From Gordonia rhizosphera NBRC 16068 (lineage in GTDB: Bacteria > Actinomycetota > Actinomycetes > Mycobacteriales > Mycobacteriaceae), in the NCBI RefSeq assembly GCF_000298195.1, contig NZ_BAHC01000186.1:1-59003 (forward strand): a DNA stretch of 59,003 nt, read 5' to 3'. Shown here piece after piece: positions 1 to 8,297 of this stretch. Each line of letters opens with the position of its first letter. The first letter of the stretch is position 1. The position numbers and the translations under genes were made by a program. Below the pieces are notes generated by a model. It made no database searches and had not been told where the DNA came from. It saw only the letters and a program-made list of their open reading frames with translations.

Positions 1-1902
1 GTGGGGCGCAACGCAATTCGGCGAACCCGGAAGCAGGAGCGACGCCGCAACCGCAAGCAGAAGCGCAACACCGTGGCCGCCGGCATGGCGGCGCTGGCGA
101 CGGTTGCGGCGGTGGGTGCCGGTCAGATGATCAGCCCCGAACAGGCTGCAGCCGTCACGATCCCCGGTGTCGGTGAGATCGACGACCCGGCCGGCCAACT
201 CGGCGAGATCATCGCCGGCATCGCCAACAACGAGGCGACCCAGGAGGCGCTCACGGCACTCCGGATCGAGCTGTGCGCCACGGGTGGAACCAGCGGTGGC
301 GCGGACTGTTCGAAGTCGACCGGCACCGGCGTAGCGGTGATCCTGCCGACCCGGATCGAGCTGGTGCCGCGGGTCGACGACGGCGACGACACCGACGTCC
401 TCTACAACGGGACGCAGGACTACCTCAACAATCCGCCGACGGAGCCGGTGCGAGAGGACTTCCCGGACGGTGTGACCGGCGATGCGGCCTTCGCGGCGGC
501 CTACGCCCAGTACCTGATCGACCTCGGCGTTCAGCAAACAGCCGTTGCCGGTGCGGGCGCGATCGGAATCGGGGTGCCTGTTCCCGACGCGCCCGTCACC
601 GAGGGATCGGCGAAGGTGATCGGCAGCGGATTCCAGTTCGCGCTGGCGTCCGGAGGCGGGAAGGCGACGGCGATCTCGTATCTACCCGTCAGCCTCGCCA
701 CCGCCGGTGCCAGCGACGGACGGACCGCAATCTCCTTCGCGATCGTGGGTATGGCGAACGCGTGGACCACCAGCGAGATCCCGGTGACGGTACTGGGCAG
801 CTCCGAGATCCTCGGCGTCGAACTGCCCTCCATCCCCGCCATACAGCAGGTCAGCTGCTACGGCGGCATCACCGGTGCGTACGCCGAAGGTGTCGGTGCC
901 TGCGCCAATGTGGCGGGCACCTTCGATTTCCGCCTCGACCTCCTCAAGGACTCCCCGGAGGTCCAGTTCGGTCTCACCGACCCATCCGCGATCCTGTTCG
1001 ACCCGGCCGGCGTCTTCGGTCAGGTCATCACCCAGATCCTGAACGGACAGCCGATCAGCCTCAGCAAGGACTTCGCTCGGCTGAGCGCCGGTGGTGACTA
1101 CGACCTGCTCAGCGGCAACTTCGTGCGGTTCACCAGCGACTACGGCACGCAGGAGCCGATCGTCATCAACTGGCTCGGCCAGGAGTTGACCCTCAACCCG
1201 ATGGTCACGGTCAACGGGCAGGAGCGTCCGAATCATCTCGGCGCACCGGTCCTGGTGCTCAACACCCTCGACACCGGCGAGATCGTCCCGGTGATCGGAG
1301 TTCCGGAGATCGAATTCCCGTTCGGCATCCCGACCGCGGGGCCATATGTCATTCCGGACACGACCTCGTCGACGCTGACCACCACGACGCCGGCCGCCCC
1401 CGCGCCGGAACCCCTGCCGGAGACCGATGAAACGCCGATGCTGCTGCGGGCCGGCGCGCTCGAGGACCCAACACCGGTGTCAACACCGGAGACGGAACCC
1501 ATCGTGACGCCGACGGCTCTCGATGAGCCGGCGTCCTCGTCGAATTCCGTTGGCCCGGTCGCGGATTACATCGGCAAGCACCGCACACCCGAGGGTGGGT
1601 CGGACATCGTCGGCGACTATGTCGGCAAGCACCGCAGCGACAGTACCGACGACGAGGGCACCGCGGAGCAGAGCAGCGAGACGACGTCGTCATCTCCGGA
1701 GACGTCATCTCCGGAGAGGTCATCCGAGGAGTCGTCATCCGACGAGGCGGCGTCCGAGAAATCGGAATCGGGCGAGAGCTCGGACGGCTCGAACGAGACC
1801 GGCGGGTCGGAGGGCGGCGGCTCCGAGGGCGCCGGCTCGTCGACCGGCGAATCGGGGAGCACGACGGGCTCCGGCGGTTTCTCGGGTTCCACCGGAGACT
1901 GA
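1..1902 (+). CDS. Secreted protein with Ser/Glu/Gly-rich tail
   Basis: Uncharacterised exported protein of about 633 residues. The N-terminus is very basic (residues 3-22, mostly Arg and Lys), followed by an Ala/Val-rich hydrophobic stretch (25-41) and an Ala-Ala-Ala cleavage-like site near 49-51, so Sec-type export is likely. The body (about 52-450) has two pairs of closely spaced Cys that could form disulfides. The tail from about 455 is Thr/Pro- then Ser/Glu/Gly-rich and disordered-looking, as in wall-spanning or surface-exposed regions. Two copies of a Y-(I/V)-GKHR motif occur near residues 523 and 540. The GTG at base 1 is the first codon of the window, so the true start could lie upstream. 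No function is recognised. Confidence 0.7.
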   Translation: MGRNAIRRTRKQERRRNRKQKRNTVAAGMAALATVAAVGAGQMISPEQAAAVTIPGVGEIDDPAGQLGEIIAGIANNEATQEALTALRIELCATGGTSGGADCSKSTGTGVAVILPTRIELVPRVDDGDDTDVLYNGTQDYLNNPPTEPVREDFPDGVTGDAAFAAAYAQYLIDLGVQQTAVAGAGAIGIGVPVPDAPVTEGSAKVIGSGFQFALASGGGKATAISYLPVSLATAGASDGRTAISFAIVGMANAWTTSEIPVTVLGSSEILGVELPSIPAIQQVSCYGGITGAYAEGVGACANVAGTFDFRLDLLKDSPEVQFGLTDPSAILFDPAGVFGQVITQILNGQPISLSKDFARLSAGGDYDLLSGNFVRFTSDYGTQEPIVINWLGQELTLNPMVTVNGQERPNHLGAPVLVLNTLDTGEIVPVIGVPEIEFPFGIPTAGPYVIPDTTSSTLTTTTPAAPAPEPLPETDETPMLLRAGALEDPTPVSTPETEPIVTPTALDEPASSSNSVGPVADYIGKHRTPEGGSDIVGDYVGKHRSDSTDDEGTAEQSSETTSSSPETSSPERSSEESSSDEAASEKSESGESSDGSNETGGSEGGGSEGAGSSTGESGSTTGSGGFSGSTGD

Positions 1903-1927
1903 CACCCACTCACCCCGCACCACGACA

Positions 1928-1972
1928 CGAACCATCCCGCGCGCCCGACGGGCGAACACGCGGGGTGGTTCG
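1928..1972 (+). terminator. Hairpin terminator after the secreted protein gene
   Basis: Arms of 14 bp (1928-1941 and 1959-1972) pair with one G:T wobble around a GC-rich 17-nt loop. The hairpin starts 25 bases after the stop codon and is followed by a T-rich but not poly-T stretch, typical of actinobacterial intrinsic terminators. Confidence 0.7.
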
Positions 1973-2035
1973 TCGTCTTGGCTACAGTGGAGTCATCGCT
2001 GAACGTCACCCGTTCAGCCTCACCAAGGAGGAGTC

Positions 2036-2230
2036 ATGGCGACCGATCCGGCCAAGCGCAACGCGGTCTCCCAAGTCGTCCGTCAGCATCCGGGTATGAG
2101 CCTGGCCGCGGTTTCCCCGGGAATCGTGGTGTTCGTCGTACTCTGGGTGCTCATGGGGTTCTGGCCGGCCCTGATCATCGGGCTGGTCGCCGGAGGCGCC
2201 GGGTACTACCTGCTGACCCGACAGAAATAG
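2036..2230 (+). CDS. Small membrane protein
   Basis: A 64-residue protein with a hydrophilic N-terminus (about 1-22) and a hydrophobic region (about 23-60) long enough for two short transmembrane segments separated near the Phe-Trp-Pro at 42-44. It ends in a basic RQK tail. A strong ribosome-binding site (AAGGAGGAG) lies just upstream of the ATG, so it is a real gene despite its size. It sits 6 bases before the S4-domain gene and may be cotranscribed with it. Function unknown. Confidence 0.75.
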   Translation: MATDPAKRNAVSQVVRQHPGMSLAAVSPGIVVFVVLWVLMGFWPALIIGLVAGGAGYYLLTRQK

Positions 2231-2236
2231 GACGGC

Positions 2237-3130
2237 GTGACGACTCGTGTCGACAGCTGGATCTGGGCGATCCGGCTCACCAAGACCCGGTCGGCCGCGG
2301 GAGCGGCATGTCGCGGCGGCCACGTCTGCGTCAACGGGGCCACCGCCAAACCGGCCCAGCCCGTCGGGATCGGCGACGAGGTTCGCGTCCGGCTGCACGG
2401 ACACGAACGCATCGTCGAGGTGACGAAACTGATCAGCAAGCGGGTGTCGGCCCCGGCCGCCGCCGAATGCTACATCGACCACAGCCCGCCGCCGCCCCCG
2501 CGGGAGATCCTGGCCAGTCAGCCCCGGCGCGATCCCGGATCGGGCCGTCCCACCAAACGTGAACGGCGCGAACTCGATCGGCTGCGGATGCACGGTGGCT
2601 TCCTGATCGCGGTGGCCGCCGTGTGCGTCACGCTGCTCGCCGGGTGCTCGAGCGGTTCCGACAACGCCGCCGCGACCGGGACCCCCGACATGGCCGCCCA
2701 GGCCGGCGCCGGTCCGTTCTTCGGCGAGTGCGGCGGCGTCACCTCCGAGGAGGTCATCCGCATTACCCAGTTCTCCGGGCTGAGCAACACCGTCAACAAC
2801 GCCTCGGTGTGCGAATGGGCCAGCGGTTCGGACCGCACCGGCCCGGTGGCCTCGTTCAACTGGTACCGCGGCTCACCGATCGGCCGGGAACGCGCGACCG
2901 AGCAGTTGACGCGGGAATCGACGAAGGACTTCGAGATCAACGGACACAAGGGGTTCATCGCGTCCGACTCCGGCATCTGCGAGATCGGTATCGCCTTCGG
3001 CGCCGACTTCTTCGAATGGTCGGTCAGCGCCGGCGTCCTGTCGCCCCTCGACGAACAGCCGCCGTCGACCGAGCACATCTGTGACGCGGCGACGGAGCTG
3101 TCACGACTGTCCGTCGAGCGTGCGTCATGA
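2237..3130 (+). CDS. S4 RNA-binding domain read into a DUF3558 lipoprotein (fusion or lost stop)
   Basis: Residues 1-60 match an Hsp15-like S4 RNA-binding domain (RVDSWIWAIRLTKTR start), and the basic RPTKRERRELDRLR near 104-117 is the normal C-terminus of such proteins. With no stop codon, the frame continues into what looks like a separate DUF3558 lipoprotein: Met118, a hydrophobic signal segment and a lipobox LLAGC with the lipidated Cys at about 137, then a Ser-rich spacer and a Cys-containing DUF3558 domain. A cytosolic RNA-binding domain fused ahead of a lipoprotein signal is unlikely to be functional as one chain. Either the lipoprotein is translated from ATG 2588, or a stop codon was lost by a small indel. 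The stop overlaps the next lipoprotein start (ATGA). Confidence 0.7.
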   Translation: MTTRVDSWIWAIRLTKTRSAAGAACRGGHVCVNGATAKPAQPVGIGDEVRVRLHGHERIVEVTKLISKRVSAPAAAECYIDHSPPPPPREILASQPRRDPGSGRPTKRERRELDRLRMHGGFLIAVAAVCVTLLAGCSSGSDNAAATGTPDMAAQAGAGPFFGECGGVTSEEVIRITQFSGLSNTVNNASVCEWASGSDRTGPVASFNWYRGSPIGRERATEQLTRESTKDFEINGHKGFIASDSGICEIGIAFGADFFEWSVSAGVLSPLDEQPPSTEHICDAATELSRLSVERAS

Positions 3131-3675
3131 GGCGCGCGATGCTGGCCGTGGCGGCCCTATTGCTCGTCGTCGGTCTCGGAACCGCTTGTGCGCGAACCGT
3201 CGACGGCACCGCGGTCGCCGTGGGTGCCGCCGACAACCAGCAGGAGGGGCACGTCGACACCGACCAGTTCGACAATCTGCTGCTGGAGTGCCAGGTGCTG
3301 GCCGCACCGAAGATCGCCGAGGTCGTCGGTGGCACCACCGCGCGCGGCACCTTCAACGGCGCGATCTGCCGCTGGATCGTCGAAGGCGCGGTGCTGGCGA
3401 ACGTCACCTTCAACTGGTTCGAATGGGGTAACCCGACCGTGGAGAAGGACACCGCCAAGAAGCTCGGCTACGAGACGGAGAACATCAAGATCGCCAGTCA
3501 GGCCGCGTTCACCCAGCGCGACCCGAATCGGCCGGCGGTCTGCGGCGTCACCGCCCGCGCCCCGAGCCGTGGCGTTTACACCTGGTGGGTCGAACCGAGC
3601 GGCACCGCGGCGCCGGCCGACCCGTGTGCCGCGCCGACGAAGCTGATGGAGCTGCTGCTCACCGGCGGACAGTGA
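3127..3675 (+). CDS. DUF3558 lipoprotein
   Basis: A 182-residue predicted lipoprotein: short basic start (MRR), hydrophobic segment and a lipobox-like GTAC with Cys near residue 21. The mature part shows the DUF3558 pattern also present in the preceding gene: an early Cys, a CRW-type Cys, an FNWFEWG stretch and further paired Cys (AVCGV and DPCAAP). DUF3558 proteins are surface lipoproteins of Mycobacteriales with no settled function. The ATG overlaps the previous stop, implying translational coupling. It is convergent with the thioesterase gene, 18 bases away. Confidence 0.8.
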   Translation: MRRAMLAVAALLLVVGLGTACARTVDGTAVAVGAADNQQEGHVDTDQFDNLLLECQVLAAPKIAEVVGGTTARGTFNGAICRWIVEGAVLANVTFNWFEWGNPTVEKDTAKKLGYETENIKIASQAAFTQRDPNRPAVCGVTARAPSRGVYTWWVEPSGTAAPADPCAAPTKLMELLLTGGQ

Positions 3676-3693
3676 GCGACACGATCCCGACGG

Positions 3694-4527
3694 TCAGACG
3701 GGCAGTTTCGATACCGACACCGTGGCGGCGACGACCTGCTGGCCGTCCTCGCCCGGGATCAGCATCCAGATCAGCAGACGCTCCGGTTCGCGAACCCGCC
3801 GCAGCGTGAGCGTCACGCCGGGCACGATGGGACGGAGGTACTCGATGACCACCCGATGGGGGACGTCGACGAGATCGGGACGATCGATCAGCTCGTCCTC
3901 GACCGCCTCGAGGTAGGCCGCGTTGTTCAGATGCTTGAACGGGTCGAAATCGGTGCTGCGCAGCACGTGCTCACGGTCGGGTAACTCCACCTCGCCGGGC
4001 GCCGGTGCCTGCTCCGGGTTCATCGACTTCCACCGCAGGCGGTGCTCGTCGGTCATCGACGACAGCATCTCGAACGCGCTGTCCGTCAACCGCGACGGCA
4101 TCCCCTGATCGTTGACGTTGATCCAGAAGGCCTCGGTCTCGATGAGGCCGTCGGGTCGCGGGTCGGGATTGAACCGGTTCGTCTCGTGATCGGCCGTCAG
4201 GCGCACCCGCATGTTGGTCCAGCGCGTGGAGAGCGCCCCGCACCAGCGTTGCGCGGTGAACCCGGCCGGCCAGGAGATCGGCCGGATCACATCGATGATG
4301 GTCCGCCGGACGATCCAGAACGGATCGGTGGAGTGGAACTCGGTCGCCTCGATGTTGTCGTTGGCGACGTCTTGCAGGTAGCGCGCCACGGCGTCGAGCC
4401 GGACACGCATCTGCTGGTCGACGTCCCCGGTGCGGACTCGGTAGTGGCCCTCGAAGAAGCGAGCGCCGTCCTTACGGTCGGACAACGGCGCGATCGGTGC
4501 CTCGGTCCCGGTAGGCGATACGTCCAC
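3694..4527 (-). CDS. Acyl-ACP thioesterase (FatA/Rv2001-like)
   Basis: A 277-residue tandem hotdog protein resembling plant/bacterial acyl-ACP thioesterases and M. tuberculosis Rv2001. The N-terminal half contains the substrate-side hotdog (YRVRTGDVDQQMRVRL, then the PFWIVRR region). The C-terminal half carries FDPFKHLNNAAYLEAVED, the catalytic-type Asn/His loop of the family. Members hydrolyse acyl-ACP or acyl-CoA to free fatty acid in the cytosol. It is divergent from fprB across 99 bases containing a KstR-like site and convergent with the lipoprotein gene. Substrate chain length cannot be inferred. Confidence 0.85.
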   Translation of the reverse strand: MDVSPTGTEAPIAPLSDRKDGARFFEGHYRVRTGDVDQQMRVRLDAVARYLQDVANDNIEATEFHSTDPFWIVRRTIIDVIRPISWPAGFTAQRWCGALSTRWTNMRVRLTADHETNRFNPDPRPDGLIETEAFWINVNDQGMPSRLTDSAFEMLSSMTDEHRLRWKSMNPEQAPAPGEVELPDREHVLRSTDFDPFKHLNNAAYLEAVEDELIDRPDLVDVPHRVVIEYLRPIVPGVTLTLRRVREPERLLIWMLIPGEDGQQVVAATVSVSKLPV

Positions 4528-4586
4528 TCAGTCCTCGCTTTCAGTCCCCGGTATCTTTGCAGCTAAGATACATACGACGGCGAAAC

Positions 4587-4600
4587 TAGAACACGTTCCA
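4587..4600. promoter_or_regulatory. KstR-like operator upstream of fprB
   Basis: The sequence TAGAACACGTTCCA fits the published KstR palindrome TNNAACNNGTTNNA at every fixed position. KstR is the TetR-family repressor of cholesterol catabolism in mycobacteria. The site lies in the divergent region between the acyl-ACP thioesterase and fprB, 26 bases before the fprB ATG, so either or both genes could be controlled by it. It extends into a wider repeat (AACACG-N5-CGTGTT, 4590-4606). Confidence 0.6.
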
Positions 4601-4626
4601 CGTGTTGGATTACGAGGAAACCGCAG

Positions 4627-6306
4627 ATGGCGCATGTGATCACCCGACCATGTTGTAATGACGCCAGTTGTGTTGCGGTGTGTCCGGTCAACTGCATTCA
4701 CCCGACCCAGGACGAGCCGGAGTTCCTGACGGCGGAGATGCTCTACATCGACCCGGAGACCTGCATCGACTGTGGCGCCTGCATCGACGAGTGCCCGGTG
4801 GAGGCGATCCTGCCCGACGACCAACTCGAAGCTCGTGACGAGCCGTACCTGCAGATCAATGCGGACTACTACAAGGATCACGACGTCGAGGGCGGGCTGG
4901 TGCCCCCGAAGAAGCTGCCGCAACTGCCCGACGGTGAGTTCCACGTGGCGATCATCGGGGCCGGGCCGGCGGCCTTCTACGCGGCCGAGGAGCTGGTGCG
5001 CAAACCACAGGTCAAGGTCGACATGTTCGATCGTCTGCCGACCCCGTACGGGCTGGTGCGCGCCGGGGTGGCCCCCGATCACGCGTCGACGAAGGGGGTA
5101 GAGAAGACCTTCGCCGCGACGGCCGCCAAGAAGAACTTCCAGTACTTCCTCAACGTCGAGGTGGGCAAGCACATCTCGCACGACGAGATCATGGACCGCT
5201 ACCACGCGGTGGTCTACGCGGTCGGCGCGGCCACCGACAAACGACTCGGCATCGAGGGCGAGGATCTGCCCGGCTCGATCCCGGCGACCGAGTTCGTCGC
5301 CTGGTACAACGGCCATCCCGACTACGCCGAGTTCGATGTCGACCTGTCGACCGAACGCGCTGTGGTGGTCGGCAACGGCAACGTCGCACTCGATGTCGCC
5401 CGCATCCTGGTCACCGACCCCGAGGACCTGGCCACCACCGACATCGCCGATCACGCGCTGGCGCAGCTGCGGGAATCCAAGGTGCGCGAGGTGGTGCTGC
5501 TCGGCCGCCGCGGGGTGGCGCAGGCCGCCTACACCAACAGCGAGTTCCTCGCGCTCGGCGAGGTCGACGGTGTGGACGTGGTGATCGATCCCGCCGAACT
5601 CGTCTTGGACCCGGCCACCGAGGCCGCCCTCGACGACGACACCCTCGACTCGACCATCGCCACGAAGATCCGGCTGGCCCGCGAGTTCTCGGAGCGGCCC
5701 ACCACCGACGGCAACCGTCGTATCGTCTTCCGCTTCCTGGTCTCCCCGGTAGAGGCCATCGGAGAGGGGCAGGTGCAGCGACTGGTCTGCGTCCGCAACA
5801 CCTACGCGCCGGGTACCGGTCGGGTGGCCGTGACGCCGGGTGACGAGCGGTTCGAGATCGAGACGGGGCTGGTGCTGCGTGCTATCGGTTATCGTGGCGT
5901 TCCGGTTCTCGACTTGCCGTTCGACGAGGTGAAGGGCATCGTTCCGAGTACGGGTGGTCGGGTGCAGGTCAGTGGCGACGGCGACGTTGTCCCGGGGCTG
6001 TATGTGACCGGATGGATCAAACGTGGCGCGACCGGGGGGATCGGAATGAATCGGATGGATGGGCAGGAAACCGCGGACGCGGTGCTGAAAGATCTCGCCG
6101 ATGGGTCGCTCGCCGCCCCCGAGGCCGCTCGTGACGACATCGCCGAGATCGTGTCCACCCGCGGGGCACGCCGCGTCGACCTGAGCGGCTGGAAGGCCAT
6201 CGACGCCGCCGAGAAATCGGCGGGGAAGAGCGCTGGCCGTCGTCGGGTCAAGTTCGCCACCGTCACCGAGTTCGAGACCGCCGCCGGCATGGAACCGGTG
6301 CAGTAG
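4627..6306 (+). CDS. fprB: Ferredoxin / ferredoxin-NADP reductase FprB
   Basis: A 559-residue fusion of a 7Fe-type ferredoxin to an adrenodoxin-reductase-like flavoprotein, as in M. tuberculosis FprB (Rv0886). Cys9, 15, 19 and 23 and the second cluster set Cys46/49/52/56 give the 3Fe-4S and 4Fe-4S sites. GAGPAA at 111-116 binds FAD; a second dinucleotide motif (VVVGNGNVALDVAR) near 240 binds NADP(H). It transfers electrons from NADPH to ferredoxins that feed P450s. The KstR-like site upstream and the P450 operon at the other end of the window make it a plausible electron supplier for steroid or terpenoid oxidation. The following glycosyltransferase starts immediately after its stop. Confidence 0.92.
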   Translation: MAHVITRPCCNDASCVAVCPVNCIHPTQDEPEFLTAEMLYIDPETCIDCGACIDECPVEAILPDDQLEARDEPYLQINADYYKDHDVEGGLVPPKKLPQLPDGEFHVAIIGAGPAAFYAAEELVRKPQVKVDMFDRLPTPYGLVRAGVAPDHASTKGVEKTFAATAAKKNFQYFLNVEVGKHISHDEIMDRYHAVVYAVGAATDKRLGIEGEDLPGSIPATEFVAWYNGHPDYAEFDVDLSTERAVVVGNGNVALDVARILVTDPEDLATTDIADHALAQLRESKVREVVLLGRRGVAQAAYTNSEFLALGEVDGVDVVIDPAELVLDPATEAALDDDTLDSTIATKIRLAREFSERPTTDGNRRIVFRFLVSPVEAIGEGQVQRLVCVRNTYAPGTGRVAVTPGDERFEIETGLVLRAIGYRGVPVLDLPFDEVKGIVPSTGGRVQVSGDGDVVPGLYVTGWIKRGATGGIGMNRMDGQETADAVLKDLADGSLAAPEAARDDIAEIVSTRGARRVDLSGWKAIDAAEKSAGKSAGRRRVKFATVTEFETAAGMEPVQ

Positions 6307-7575
6307 ATGCGGGTCGCACTGCTGTCGTATCGCAGCAAACCGCATTGCGGTGGCCAGGGAGTCTACGTGCGCCACCTGTCCCGCGAGCTGGCGCTGCTCG
6401 GCCACGAGGTGGAGATCTTCTCCGGTCAGCCCTATCCCGACCTCGACCAGGCGGCGATCGACGCCGGGGTGACGCTGACCAAGGTGCCGAGCCTGGGCCT
6501 GTACGACGAACCGAACCCGTTCCGCACCCCGCGGCCGAGGGAGTACCGCGACTGGATCGACGTGCTCGAGGTCGGGGCCATGTGGACGGCGAGTTTCGGC
6601 GAGCCGCTGACCTTCAGCCTGCGGGTCGCCCGGCTGCTCAAGGAGCGTCGCGACGACTTCGACATCGTGCACGACAACCAGTGCCTCGGCTACGGGTTGC
6701 TCGACATCCAGAACGCGGGGTTCCCACTGATCGCGACGATCCACCACCCGATCACCCGCGATCGTGCCCTGGCGGTCAGGGCCGCCAAGGGCTGGCGCAA
6801 GATCACCGCGTGGCGATGGCACTCGTTCCTGCGTATGCAGGGACGCGTCGCACGCCGAATCCCCGAGCTGCTCACCGTGTCCCGCAGCAGCGAGGTCGAC
6901 ATCCGCAAGGCCTTCGACATCCCGTCGGGCCGCATCACCACCATCCCGCTCGGCGTCGACACCACGGTGTTCCGTCCCGGAGTCGAGCGCGTCGCGGGCC
7001 GGGTGGCCTGCGTCGCGAGCGCCGACGCACCGCTCAAGGGCGTGTCCTACCTGCTCGAAGCGGTCGCGAAACTCAGCGCTGAACGGCCGATCGAATTGGT
7101 TCTGGTGTCCAAACTCGATCCGAACGGACCGTCCGCGAAGCTCATCGACGACCTCGCCATCCGCGACAAGGTCACCGTGGTCTCCGGCCTCGAGGACCAG
7201 GAGATGGCCGACCTGCTCGCATCCGCCGAAGTCGCCTGTGTCCCTTCGCTCTACGAGGGTTTCTCGCTGCCCGCTGTGGAGGCGATGAGCTGCGCGACCC
7301 CGCTGGTGGCGACCCGTGCGGGCGCCATCCCCGAGGTCGTCGGCACCGACGGGGAGGCCGCGTTGCTGGTGCCGCCAAGCGATTCCGGCAAGCTCGCCGA
7401 GTCCATCGGCCGGCTGCTCGACGACGCGCAGTTGCGTGCCCGGATGGGGCAGGCGGGACGCAGCCGGGTCGAGGAGCGTTACAGCTGGGCGGCGGTCGCA
7501 GCCAAGACCGCCGCGCACTACGACACCGTGCTGGCGCGGGTGGCTCGCGACAACGAAGGGAACAACGAGTGCTGA
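6307..7575 (+). CDS. Family 4 glycosyltransferase
   Basis: A 422-residue GT-B fold glycosyltransferase. The N-terminal acceptor domain has a glycine-rich loop (HCGGQGVYVRHLSRELALLGHEVEIF); the C-terminal donor domain contains the GT4 EX7E motif with Glu317 and Glu325 (EGFSLPAVEAM). It would transfer a sugar from an activated nucleotide donor at the cytosolic face of the membrane. ATG follows the fprB stop with no gap, and its end overlaps the methyltransferase by 7 bases, so the genes form one operon. Acceptor unknown; partners suggest a methylated glycoconjugate or glycolipid. Confidence 0.85.
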   Translation: MRVALLSYRSKPHCGGQGVYVRHLSRELALLGHEVEIFSGQPYPDLDQAAIDAGVTLTKVPSLGLYDEPNPFRTPRPREYRDWIDVLEVGAMWTASFGEPLTFSLRVARLLKERRDDFDIVHDNQCLGYGLLDIQNAGFPLIATIHHPITRDRALAVRAAKGWRKITAWRWHSFLRMQGRVARRIPELLTVSRSSEVDIRKAFDIPSGRITTIPLGVDTTVFRPGVERVAGRVACVASADAPLKGVSYLLEAVAKLSAERPIELVLVSKLDPNGPSAKLIDDLAIRDKVTVVSGLEDQEMADLLASAEVACVPSLYEGFSLPAVEAMSCATPLVATRAGAIPEVVGTDGEAALLVPPSDSGKLAESIGRLLDDAQLRARMGQAGRSRVEERYSWAAVAAKTAAHYDTVLARVARDNEGNNEC

Positions 7576-8297
7576 CAGTGGATTTCGACCGTCTGGGGGT
7601 GGGTCCGCAGACCAGGGCGATCGATATCGGCGCCGGTCAGGGCAGGCACTCGTTCGAGATGTTCCGGCGCGGCGCCGACGTCATCGCGTTCGATCAGTCC
7701 GAGAAGGACATGGCCGATGTCGGTGAGATGTTCGACGCGATGATGGCCGAGGGCCATGTGCCCGCCGACGCCAAGGCCCGGGCAGAGGTCGGTGACGCGC
7801 TGCGTCTCCCGTACGCCGACAACAGCTTCGACGTCGTCCTCATGTCGGAGATCCTCGAGCACATCCCGAGCGACGAGGCGGCCATCGCCGAGATGGTGCG
7901 GATTCTCAAGCCTGGTGGCCTCGCCGCGGTCACGGTGCCCCGGTACTGGCCGGAGAAGGTGTGCTGGGCGCTGTCGGACGAATACCACGAGGTCGAGGGC
8001 GGCCACATACGCATCTACAAGGCCTCCGACCTCGCCGACAAACTGCGCACCGCAGGCCTTGAGGTCACCGCAACCGGATACGCGCACGCGTTGCATGCAC
8101 CCTACTGGTGGCTGAAATGTGCTGTCGGCGTGGAGAACAACGACAACCTGCTGGTCAAGGGATATCACCAGCTGCTGGTGTGGGACATGATGAGCAAGCC
8201 GTGGCTGACCCGGGTCGGCGAGCAGGCGCTCAACCCGTTCATCGGCAAGTCGGTCGCCCTGTACTTGCGTAAGCCGGCCGACACCGCGACCTCGTGA
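7569..8297 (+). CDS. Class I SAM-dependent methyltransferase
   Basis: A 242-residue Methyltransf_11-type enzyme. Motif I is D19-I-G-A-G-x-G25, followed by an acidic FDQSEKDM loop and a post-motif SFDVVLMSEILEHIP segment typical of small-molecule methyltransferases. The C-terminal region contains a PYWWLK hydrophobic patch. GTG start overlaps the glycosyltransferase stop, and its own stop overlaps the next GTG (GTGA), so the three genes are translationally coupled. It probably methylates the product of the neighbouring glycosyltransferase or its lipid acceptor, but the substrate is not determined. Confidence 0.85.
   Translation: MLTVDFDRLGVGPQTRAIDIGAGQGRHSFEMFRRGADVIAFDQSEKDMADVGEMFDAMMAEGHVPADAKARAEVGDALRLPYADNSFDVVLMSEILEHIPSDEAAIAEMVRILKPGGLAAVTVPRYWPEKVCWALSDEYHEVEGGHIRIYKASDLADKLRTAGLEVTATGYAHALHAPYWWLKCAVGVENNDNLLVKGYHQLLVWDMMSKPWLTRVGEQALNPFIGKSVALYLRKPADTATS

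Noticed and set aside
4528..7518. Very long minus-strand open frame across fprB and the glycosyltransferase
   Set aside because: It is antisense to two well-recognised genes, and its composition is the Arg/Asp/His/Val-rich type of a GC-rich shadow frame.
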